From the NCBI GenBank assembly GCA_014584575.1, contig JACTMP010000066.1, positions 1 through 39,678 of the forward strand: a stretch of DNA of 39,678 nt, written 5' to 3'. Both the position numbers and the translations under genes were made by a program. Source of the DNA: Chloroflexota bacterium. GTDB lineage: Bacteria; Chloroflexota; Anaerolineae; Promineifilales; Promineifilaceae. Positions 1-7,719 of this stretch are shown here, in pieces. Numbering within the stretch: position 1 is the first letter of the stretch; the number at the start of each line of letters is the position of its first letter. The notes beneath the pieces are model-generated. The model was not told the DNA's origin. It did not search any database and saw only the letters and a list, made by a program, of their open reading frames with translations.

Positions 1-85
1 TGCTAATAAATTGACATAACGACCCCCACGCTCACCAAAAACCAACGCACCTGACCCGGTGCAGCTACCGCAACCCCCTATTTTT

Positions 86-2854
86 GCAACACGCTCTCAA
101 AGGGATTCACGGCCGTTCTGACTTTATCGAGGCAGTTTTTCAACTGAGCGTGTATGGTTTCAACCCCTCAAAGGGATTCACGGCCGTTCTGACGCCAGGG
201 TGCTGAAAAGCAATACGCTGGGGCCAAAAGGTTTCAACCCCTCAAAGGGATTCACGGCCGTTCTGACAGCCAAGCAAGCCGAAGGGTTCGAGAAAATCTC
301 ATTTAGTTTCAACCCCTCAAAGGGATTCACGGCCGTTCTGACTTTTGTTTCAATCCCCCCGAAGGGGAGAGAGCTCGTTTTGGTTTCAACCCCTCAAAGG
401 GATTCACGGCCGTTCTGACCTTGATGGCAGGCTGGGAAGACCTCAACCGGGACGGGCGTTTCAACCCCTCAAAGGGATTCACGGCCGTTCTGACGCCGTG
501 GCTATACGGGATGACAAGGCTTTCATTTTTTGTTTCAACCCCTCAAAGGGATTCACGGCCGTTCTGACATTGTCGTTGCGACAGCTACAGCAACCTCAAC
601 GTCTAGTTTCAACCCCTCAAAGGGATTCACGGCCGTTCTGACCGGGAGGTCCCGAGACGGCTGCCGCCGAAGAGACCACGTTTCAACCCCTCAAAGGGAT
701 TCACGGCCGTTCTGACCTCAGACTGTCGCCTACTGGCGCTTCTTGGGTAAAGGGTTTCAACCCCTCAAAGGGATTCACGGCCGTTCTGACTGGTTACCGC
801 CACAGCCATAACCCATTCCCGGAACGGGTTTCAACCCCTCAAAGGGATTCACGGCCGTTCTGACGCTAGTCTTGCTGGACTCTATGTAGCAAGCTATCTG
901 GGTTTCAACCCCTCAAAGGGATTCACGGCCGTTCTGACCCAACACGCCGGAGTGCACCAACATGTGGGACGTCGTGTTTCAACCCCTCAAAGGGATTCAC
1001 GGCCGTTCTGACTTTGGGGAACGATTGTGCTGGTAACAACCGGGTACGCGTTTCAACCCCTCAAAGGGATTCACGGCCGTTCTGACAGAAACAAAATTTT
1101 TCAGTCTGACCTAGCCACAATCGTTTCAACCCCTCAAAGGGATTCACGGCCGTTCTGACATTATGTTGACCTGGACGAAAAACTTCAAATCAATGGTTTC
1201 AACCCCTCAAAGGGATTCACGGCCGTTCTGACACCTGCATCTGAACTACACCGTTAACGGTGAGAAAAAGTTTCAACCCCTCAAAGGGATTCACGGCCGT
1301 TCTGACTTTGTTCTTTTCGCTGGCCTGTACGGCAGCGACATGTTTCAACCCCTCAAAGGGATTCACGGCCGTTCTGACAAAGTTGAATGGCACGAGAGAG
1401 ATATGCGGGCCGTAGGTTTCAACCCCTCAAAGGGATTCACGGCCGTTCTGACATTGGTGCTTTATGGCGCTAAGTTCTTTGCCCAGTAGTTTCAACCCCT
1501 CAAAGGGATTCACGGCCGTTCTGACAACGCAACGCAACACTGGTTGCGTAAAGTGGTTTTTGGTTTCAACCCCTCAAAGGGATTCACGGCCGTTCTGACC
1601 CATGTTAAGACAATATGGGGTGCAACAATAGGTAATTGTTTCAACCCCTCAAAGGGATTCACGGCCGTTCTGACCCGGTTTGGTTGTTTACGCAGAATGG
1701 TTCACACTGGGGTTTCAACCCCTCAAAGGGATTCACGGCCGTTCTGACCGCTCAACATTGCTACAAAAGCAATCGTGGGATCGCGTTTCAACCCCTCAAA
1801 GGGATTCACGGCCGTTCTGACGGTCAAAATCCGCGGGGTGGAAGGGCTGTTGCAGCTTGTTTCAACCCCTCAAAGGGATTCACGGCCGTTCTGACAATCC
1901 GTTCAACGGCGTGCGATGATGTTAATGCCCTCGTTTCAACCCCTCAAAGGGATTCACGGCCGTTCTGACATGGCAGAAAATGATGACGAAGGTTAACCGT
2001 TAAACGTTTCAACCCCTCAAAGGGATTCACGGCCGTTCTGACGTGCTGGCCCCGAAGTCGCGATCCCGGGCGTGGTGAACGTTTCAACCCCTCAAAGGGA
2101 TTCACGGCCGTTCTGACCCATTCACCCCCACTATTGTGACGGGTGAACTGGAAGGTTTCAACCCCTCAAAGGGATTCACGGCCGTTCTGACGGAAATAAT
2201 ACCCGCCAGAGAGTAGGGGATTCGCCGTTTCAACCCCTCAAAGGGATTCACGGCCGTTCTGACGGCGCACCAGCACTAGCGAGTACCTCCGGGTTACCCG
2301 TTTCAACCCCTCAAAGGGATTCACGGCCGTTCTGACCATGTGTACTGGGAACCTGGTGAATACGAAGTCGTCGGTTTCAACCCCTCAAAGGGATTCACGG
2401 CCGTTCTGACTCATTGACTTTGTCACTGGCGAGATCACAAATCTCACGTTTCAACCCCTCAAAGGGATTCACGGCCGTTCTGACTATGGTTGTGCGATCA
2501 TGTTGATCAATGTGGGCAATGGTTTCAACCCCTCAAAGGGATTCACGGCCGTTCTGACACTGGTGGCAGGGATTGAAATCATGAGTGACCAACGTTTCAA
2601 CCCCTCAAAGGGATTCACGGCCGTTCTGACAGCCCCCGCCGCCGCAATTGAAGTGACCCGCGTGGTAAGTTTCAACCCCTCAAAGGGATTCACGGCCGTT
2701 CTGACGCGTGACACCGAAGGCAATTTGATCGCCCGCTGGCAAGGTTTCAACCCCTCAAAGGGATTCACGGCCGTTCTGACCGGCGTATGGAAATGTGACT
2801 GGGGACAACTGGGATATGTTTCAACCCCTCAAAGGGATTCACGGCCGTTCTGAC
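86..2854 (-). CRISPR. CRISPR array, 38 repeats / 37 spacers
   Basis: A 37-bp unit, starting GTTTCAACCCC and ending CGGCCGTTCTGAC on the + strand, recurs every 71-77 bp. Starts include 157, 231, 306, 383, 458, 532 and so on to 2744 and 2818. I count 37 apparently identical units plus a leftmost unit (86-122) whose first 10 or so bases have decayed. The 37 spacers are 34-40 nt and all look different. A decayed terminal repeat normally marks the leader-distal end. Read on the minus strand the repeat ends GTTGAAAC, like the 8-nt crRNA handle of many type I and III systems. Both signs say the array is transcribed right to left from a leader beyond 2854. No cas gene is in the window, so the subtype is open. 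Short ORFs across the array are artefacts of the repeat. Confidence 0.98.
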
Positions 2855-3300
2855 CCCAGTTATCCACAGTGGGATGTGACCTGTTTTTTGACCTGCTTCT
2901 GCCCTGTTTCATGGGCAGATTATCCCATAGTGCCCGCCTGTTGTCCAGCATTTGCCTGTTTTCCTCCCACCGGCCCGCGCTTTCCGAGGGTCTTCATTTA
3001 TCATCGCAAAAACGGCCGTTTCTTAACTTCTACTCATCTTCAACCAACCGATCAGATCGCCTGTTTTCGTCGTTTTTCGCCGTTTTTCGCCCGTATTCGC
3101 CGTTTCCGAGGGTCGCCGGCCATTTCTTACGGCCGTCCGGCCCGTGCGAGCGGCTGACGACTGTGCATGGGGGGCTGCGCTGCTCGCAGATGCCGGGTGG
3201 CAGGCAATAGTATAGCAGATGGCCGCGCCGCCGGAACGCCGGCCCTGCCAGCAGCAGGCCAGACCGAGAATAAAATATGTGATTGTTAACGTTCTATACC
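2855..3300 (-). promoter_or_regulatory. Putative CRISPR leader and gene-free stretch
   Basis: This stretch abuts the intact end of the array and has no convincing gene. It holds runs of short direct repeats, with TTTTCGCCG-like words around 3063-3105 and the word TTTCCGAGGGTC near 2982 and 3102. By the array polarity argument it should contain the leader promoter firing leftwards, but I cannot point to a clear -35/-10. The assignment as leader is inference. Confidence 0.5.
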
Positions 3301-3359
3301 TGACAAGGTGACAAGGTGACATCTGACAAGGTGACAAGGTGACATCTGACAAGGTGACA
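3301..3359. repeat. 23-bp tandem repeat
   Basis: A 23-bp unit built from TGACAAGG words and ending GTGACATC is repeated at 3301-3323 and 3324-3346, with a partial third copy to 3359. It is followed by AAAATGTCAG, which can pair back with the TGACA words. There is no gene here and the function is unknown. Confidence 0.8.
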
Positions 3360-3431
3360 AAAATGTCAGATTATGACCGTTACCGGTATATCTACCGAGT
3401 ATAGCTCATGGTAGCCTGAGAGTAACCGTTC

Positions 3432-3493
3432 AGACCTGACAGGTTTTTACCAGTTCAAATCAAGGCTTTTCAGGTCAAAAACCTGTCAGGTCT
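3432..3493. repeat. 17-bp inverted repeat (AGACCTGACAGG)
   Basis: The arm at 3432-3448 (AGACCTGACAGGTTTTT) is the exact reverse complement of 3477-3493, around a loop of 28 bases. With T-rich inner ends it could act as a terminator-like hairpin or be a palindromic interspersed repeat. No gene is associated with it. Confidence 0.8.
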
Positions 3494-3545
3494 CTTGAGG
3501 GATTGAACGCTTACGCCTGAGAAACGAAAAGGATACCCTTCTTTC

Positions 3546-3697
3546 CAGCAATTCTCAATTTGCCCGGCGGCGGCAGATAAATCTGCACCAATAAAAGGCG
3601 AAGTCGGCCTTCGCCGACTGGTTTTAGCCGACGAAGGTCGGCTTTGCTGCCTGTAGCTGCGATTTTAATCGCCAGGTTTTGCCAAATTGAGTTGGCT
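3546..3697 (+). repeat. Multi-hairpin repeat element, copy A
   Basis: First of four copies of one family (others at 7572, 20717 and 27931). In order it has the terminal word CAGCAATTCTCAATTTG, hairpin 1 (GCAGATAAATCTGC), hairpin 2 (AGTCGGC-CTTC-GCCGACT), hairpin 3 (AGCCGAC-GAAG-GTCGGCT), hairpin 4 (GCGATTTTAATCGC) and a decayed right terminal word (CAAATTGAG). It has no coding capacity. MITE-like or structured-RNA origin is inferred. Confidence 0.85.
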
Positions 3698-3871
3698 ATA
3701 CTGACAAAGGTCATAAACTGACGTTTTGCCCTTTGGTTGCAGGTTGCAGGTTGCCAGAGCGACTTGCCACCTGCCACTTGCCACCAGATGAAATGCAACT
3801 TTATGGCCTCGATGAGTATACAATACCGGCACATCCCAAAAGGAATGGCCGCCCTGGCGGCAAGATGATCG

Positions 3872-5758
3872 GTGACAGAACAACTAGATGCGTTAGCCCA
3901 ACGAATGATTGAACTGGAGACGATTGCCCAGATTAGCACGGCCGTGTCCGGCATTCTGGACCTCGACCAACTGCTGCGTTTTGCCCTGGTGCGCACTAAA
4001 GAGCAGTTTGACCTGTATCACGTCAACATCGCCTTGCTGGATGAGGCCGGCGAGAATTTGCTGCCGGTGATGGGTGATAATGACATGCTGAGCAAGGATT
4101 CGCCGGTGCCGGCCATCCCGCTGCAGCAACGGCCGTCCATTTGCGCCCGCGTGGCCCGTGAACGCACGGTGATGGTGGTGAATGATGTGCATAGCCACCC
4201 TGATTTTATGCCGCATCCGGTATTGCCGGAAGCGGCGGCGGAACTTTGCCTGCCCATGATCGTTGGCGATCAGTTGATCGGCATTCTGGATGTGCAGGCC
4301 AGGGAGCAAGACCGGTTTACAGAGGATGATGTGCGCATTCACAAAACGCTGGCGGCGCAGTTTGCCATTGCCATTCAAAATGCGCGCGCCTTCCGGCTGC
4401 TGGCGCGCCGCGCCGAGGAGCTGACCATTCTCAACGAAATGAGCCGTTCGCTCAGTTCCACGCAGGGTATTGAGCCGCTGCTGGCCACGTTTGTCCGGTA
4501 TGCGGCGCGGCTGATTGATACCACGAATCTGTATGTTGCCTTTTATGAGCCAGAAAATCAGGCGGAAGGGGAGCTTGTATTTGTGCTGGATGTGGCTGAG
4601 GGGCAGTTTACGTGGTATGACCGGCGGCGGCGCTTTGAAAATGGACTGGTAGAGTATGTGATTGGCACGGAACGGCCGTTGCTCATCCCCGCCTACGTCG
4701 CCGAAAAAGTAGCCGAGTTGGGGCTGGAAGTGCCGGGCGGCGTGCGCTCAAAGTCGTGGGTGGGGGTGCCGATGATTGTCAACGGCCGTGTCACCGGTGT
4801 TGTCTCCCTGCAAAACCATACCACCCCTTACGGCTTCAATGAAGATACACAGCGTCTGCTGGTCTCGATGGTGAACCAGGTGGCGCTGGCAGTGGAAAAT
4901 GCCCGCCTGTACACCGCCTTGCGAGAGCAAGCCGCGCACCTGGAGCAGGAAGTGGCGCGGCGCACCGCCGAATTGACGGCTGCCAATCAGCAGTTAACCG
5001 GCGAAATCAAAGAACGGGAGCAGGTGGAGCGGTCGCTGCAACTATATGCCCATGAACTAGAGCGCAGCAACCAGGAATTAGATAATTTCGCCCACATCGC
5101 CTCGCATGATCTTCAGGAACCATTGCGTAAAATCACGGTCTTTGGCAGCCGGTTGGAAGAAAAATATGCGGCGGCGTTGGATGAGCGAGGGCTGGAATAT
5201 CTGCGGCGGATGCAGTCGGCGGCGGCGCGGATGCAGCGCCTCATCCAGGATTTGCTGGTTTATTCGCGTGTCGCCACCCAGCGCCAGCCGTTTAGCCTGG
5301 TTTCGCTTGATGATGTTTTGCGGGAGGTGCTGTCTGACCTGGAAGTGCGCATAGAACAAACGGGGGCGATGGTGACGGCCGGCCCATTGCCTGAAGTGGA
5401 AGCTGACCCGACGCAGATGCGGCAGTTGCTGCAAAATCTGGTGGGCAATGCGCTGAAGTTCATTGACCCCAACCGTCGCCCGGTTTTGCAGATTGACAGC
5501 CAGCCAGCCAACGTGGATGGGCGAGAGATGTGCCAGATTTTTGTCAAGGATAATGGCATTGGCATTGACCCCCAGTTTCAGGGGCGTGTTTTTGAGATTT
5601 TTGAGCGGCTGCACGGCCGTACCACCTATGAAGGTACCGGTGTGGGCCTGGCCATCTGCCGCAAAATTGTGGAGCGGCACGGCGGTTTGATTTCCGTGGA
5701 AAGCGTGCCCGGCGAAGGGGCGACGTTTGTGGTGACGTTGCCGTGTCGGCAATTATAG
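3872..5758 (+). CDS. GAF-GAF sensor histidine kinase
   Basis: A cytoplasmic two-component sensor kinase of about 628 residues. Two GAF domains are visible, roughly residues 10-180 and 185-350. A coiled coil follows (about 350-400, AxxLEQEVARRTAEL type). The HisKA helix has the motif SHDLQEPLRKI with phospho-accepting His about 412. The C-terminal HATPase carries N (NALKF), G1 (DNGIGI) and G2 (GTGVGLAIC) boxes. The SHDLQEPLR box is typical of phytochrome-like kinases, but the GAF domains lack an obvious chromophore cysteine, so the ligand is unknown. There are no membrane segments. The start is GTG at 3872; no in-frame ATG precedes the conserved region and the Shine-Dalgarno is weak. No response regulator is adjacent. 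It converges on the gene ending at 5794. Confidence 0.93.
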   Translation: MTEQLDALAQRMIELETIAQISTAVSGILDLDQLLRFALVRTKEQFDLYHVNIALLDEAGENLLPVMGDNDMLSKDSPVPAIPLQQRPSICARVARERTVMVVNDVHSHPDFMPHPVLPEAAAELCLPMIVGDQLIGILDVQAREQDRFTEDDVRIHKTLAAQFAIAIQNARAFRLLARRAEELTILNEMSRSLSSTQGIEPLLATFVRYAARLIDTTNLYVAFYEPENQAEGELVFVLDVAEGQFTWYDRRRRFENGLVEYVIGTERPLLIPAYVAEKVAELGLEVPGGVRSKSWVGVPMIVNGRVTGVVSLQNHTTPYGFNEDTQRLLVSMVNQVALAVENARLYTALREQAAHLEQEVARRTAELTAANQQLTGEIKEREQVERSLQLYAHELERSNQELDNFAHIASHDLQEPLRKITVFGSRLEEKYAAALDERGLEYLRRMQSAAARMQRLIQDLLVYSRVATQRQPFSLVSLDDVLREVLSDLEVRIEQTGAMVTAGPLPEVEADPTQMRQLLQNLVGNALKFIDPNRRPVLQIDSQPANVDGREMCQIFVKDNGIGIDPQFQGRVFEIFERLHGRTTYEGTGVGLAICRKIVERHGGLISVESVPGEGATFVVTLPCRQL

Positions 5759-5760
5759 AA

Positions 5761-5818
5761 GGAGATTGGGAGATTGGGAGATTGCGTAATCTCTCAATCT
5801 CTCAATCTCTCAATCTCT
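5761..5818. repeat. GAGATTGG-word hairpin between convergent genes
   Basis: Tandem GAGATTGG words at 5761-5785 face tandem AATCTCTC words at 5787-5818, giving a long imperfect hairpin between two convergent genes. It probably works as a two-way terminator. It also encodes the last residues (EEEIERLRD) of the minus-strand membrane protein. Same word family as 8864, 16899, 19611, 20123 and 22211. Confidence 0.8.
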
Positions 5819-7254
5819 TCTTCCACACCCAACCGCGTGGCGGCGGCTGCCAGCCCCACCAGCAGCCAGAACGCTGTCACTGCGTGGTGAAACTCCAGGT
5901 TGAAGAGGTAGTGGTCAAACAGCCCGGCGACCAGCCCGCCGATGATGGCGGCATGTAAACCCAACCAGACGGGGTCTTTACGGCCGTCTCCCTTGATCGG
6001 CCCCCGGTTAAAAAAGGCATAGGCAAACAGCGTGCCCAACACCGCAAAAAAGGCCAGCAGCCCCACCAGCCCCATCGTCTGGGCAATGGTCAGGTACACG
6101 TTGGCTACCCCCAGGTAAATGTCAATGTCCGGCGTCCCGGCAAAACCGACGCCAAAAACGGGATAACGCTGCACCAGAATCAGCGCATCTTTATATTCGC
6201 CATAGCGCATTTGCGTAGCCAGGTCTTGGCCCTGAATCCCTTCCACAAAGCGGGTGATGTACGCCTGCGCCGGCGGCAGCAGCAAAAAGAACAGGCCGAG
6301 GATAACCATGTATGGCAGCAGCCGCCGGTAACGGGCCAACGCCACAAAACCTAACCCGGCTACCAGCCCCACCAGTGCCCCCCGCGAAAAGGTGAGGATG
6401 AGGGCCAGGAAGAGTGAACCCACAATCAGATACGTGAGCCAGCGGGAGAACAACGGCCGTTTGGCCACCAACTGCGGCCCCGCCAGCGCCCCCAACATCA
6501 GCAGCAGTCCCCCCAACACATTGGGGTCTACAGACGTGCCGATGGCCCGCTCCGAAAGTTCCGGGTTTTCTTCGATATAGCGGATAACCCAACCGCCGGG
6601 GTAGCCCACTCGCGTCAGCATGTTCAACAGATCATTTGTTGTATCTTCCGGCAGCAGCCAGAGGCCAATGGCCAGCAGCGCCGCCGCCGCGCCTGCCAGC
6701 AGCAGCACCTTCACCAGCCGTTCTAACTGCTCCCAGGTGCGGCAGTAATCAACCACCACCAGCACGAAAAGCAGGCTCAAAATCAGTTCGGCAAATTTGC
6801 GCAGCAGGGTGGGAGTGAGTGGCCCGTTTGCCAGCCCAAAAATGAAGGCAAACAGGGCAATGATAATGAAGATGAGCAGGGGCAGGGTGATGGGGGTGGT
6901 GATGACGGTGCGCTGTTTGCCCGTCACCAGCCCCAATGCCCAGACGCCAACCACAGCGGCCAGCGCCAGGTCTAAAAATGTGGGCGTCAGGCCAATGTCA
7001 ACAGGAATGGTGGCAAAGGGCAGCAGGCAAACGACGGCGATGACGCCCCAAAAACCAAGTTCAATGTTGCGCAGCACGACCACCACCGCTACCCCGGCCA
7101 ACAGCAGCGCCAGCGCCGCCAGCGGCCCGCCATACGCCAGCAGCAAGCCGCCGAACACGGCCGTGACTGCCACCAACACCGCTAAGAGCAGGGTGTTTCG
7201 TGAGGCGTGATGCGTGATGCGTGATCCGTATTCCGTATTCCGTAAATTGCTCAT
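5794..7254 (-). CDS. O-antigen ligase-like (Wzy_C family) membrane protein
   Basis: A polytopic membrane protein of 486 residues, with about ten or more hydrophobic segments and a large external loop (about residues 195-240, WVIRYIEENPELSERAIGTS). After it come SRGA (in TFSRGALVGL) and the YPVFGVGFAGTP segment. This layout is typical of the Wzy_C/O-antigen ligase superfamily, which transfers polymers onto lipid carriers or polymerises glycans. The exact substrate cannot be told. The start codon overlaps the stop of the upstream pyrophosphohydrolase gene (ATGA), so they are co-transcribed. Two oddities: the first 20 or so residues (containing GSRITHHASRNT) and the last nine (EIERLRD) are encoded by intergenic-type repeat words, so both ends look like repeat-derived extensions of a shorter ancestral protein. 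Confidence 0.85.
   Translation of the reverse strand: MSNLRNTEYGSRITHHASRNTLLLAVLVAVTAVFGGLLLAYGGPLAALALLLAGVAVVVVLRNIELGFWGVIAVVCLLPFATIPVDIGLTPTFLDLALAAVVGVWALGLVTGKQRTVITTPITLPLLIFIIIALFAFIFGLANGPLTPTLLRKFAELILSLLFVLVVVDYCRTWEQLERLVKVLLLAGAAAALLAIGLWLLPEDTTNDLLNMLTRVGYPGGWVIRYIEENPELSERAIGTSVDPNVLGGLLLMLGALAGPQLVAKRPLFSRWLTYLIVGSLFLALILTFSRGALVGLVAGLGFVALARYRRLLPYMVILGLFFLLLPPAQAYITRFVEGIQGQDLATQMRYGEYKDALILVQRYPVFGVGFAGTPDIDIYLGVANVYLTIAQTMGLVGLLAFFAVLGTLFAYAFFNRGPIKGDGRKDPVWLGLHAAIIGGLVAGLFDHYLFNLEFHHAVTAFWLLVGLAAAATRLGVEEEIERLRD
7200..7246. repeat. GTGATGC / CCGTATT word repeat inside gene start
   Basis: Tandem GTGATGC words (7207-7223) followed by TCCGTAT words (7225-7240) lie inside the 5' end of the O-antigen-ligase-like gene and encode the peptide SRITHHASR. 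The same word family lies between other genes at 12996, 25750, 27254, 28804 and 39146. Here it is one-sided, without an inverted partner. Confidence 0.75.
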
Positions 7255-7562
7255 TTGCCAATCAAGCCTTCGGCTAACATCGTGGCGTAGGATTGCTGGA
7301 TGATACGCTCCAGTTCTGCCTCAATGCCGTAGTGTGTGGCGATTTGCAGGGCGCATCTTAGCACGTCCATGACTTCTTTGGCGAGTTTGGCCGGGTCTGG
7401 CTGTCCATGTTTTTCATGTTTCACGCCACTTCTTTCAAAGTGATTGACCTGCGCCGCCAGTTCGCCACATTCCTCTGCCAGCCGGGTGATAATTTGAAAC
7501 GGGTTATCACTATCAGGGAAGCGCCGGTTTAGTCCTTCGTTCATTTTGTAAAGTTGTTCCAT
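7251..7562 (-). CDS. MazG-like nucleotide pyrophosphohydrolase
   Basis: A 103-residue all-alpha NTP pyrophosphohydrolase. The metal-binding pattern EECGELAAQ (about residues 30-38) and KEVMDVL (about 62-68) matches the ExxE...ExxD signature of the MazG/dUTPase-like superfamily. These enzymes hydrolyse (d)NTPs to monophosphates for pool sanitation. The length fits single-domain MazG-like proteins. Its last bases overlap the start of the O-antigen-ligase-like gene, and its start ATG lies in one arm of a 13-bp direct repeat (7559-7571) that flanks a repeat element. Before that insertion the start probably overlapped the stop of the upstream membrane-protein gene as TGATG. Confidence 0.85.
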   Translation of the reverse strand: MEQLYKMNEGLNRRFPDSDNPFQIITRLAEECGELAAQVNHFERSGVKHEKHGQPDPAKLAKEVMDVLRCALQIATHYGIEAELERIIQQSYATMLAEGLIGK

Positions 7563-7571
7563 CAGTCCACT

Positions 7572-7716
7572 ATTAAATCAGGTTTCCTATTAGCAAAGCC
7601 CGGCGATTAAAATCGCGGCAACAAGAGGCGAAGACCGCCTGCGCGGTCTGGGATCAGTCGGCGAAGGCCGACTTTGCCTTTTGTAGGTGCAGATTTATCT
7701 GCCATCGCAAATGGTG
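7572..7716 (-). mobile_element. Multi-hairpin repeat element, copy B, with 13-bp flanking duplication
   Basis: Copy B reads on the minus strand in the same hairpin order as copy A: GCAGATAAATCTGC, then AGTCGGC-CTTC-GCCGACT, then a changed third hairpin AGACCGC-GCAG-GCGGTCT, then GCGATTTTAATCGC. It is bracketed by identical 13-mers CCATCAGTCCACT at 7559-7571 and 7717-7729. One arm holds the pyrophosphohydrolase start and the other the stop of the membrane-protein gene. That is what a target-site duplication on a TGATG junction would give. Mobility itself is inferred. Confidence 0.7.
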
Positions 7717-7719
7717 CCA

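Noticed and set aside
200..2853. Several open frames across the CRISPR array with repeated peptides such as FNPSKGFTAVLT
   Set aside because: They are translations of the CRISPR repeat in different frames and have no ribosome sites or protein family.
2869..3352. Small frames between the array and the first kinase
   Set aside because: No family resemblance, no ribosome sites, and they overlap repeats on both strands.
3817..3824. TATACAAT as a -10 box of the GAF kinase gene
   Set aside because: No acceptable -35 at 16-18 bases upstream, so I do not list a promoter.
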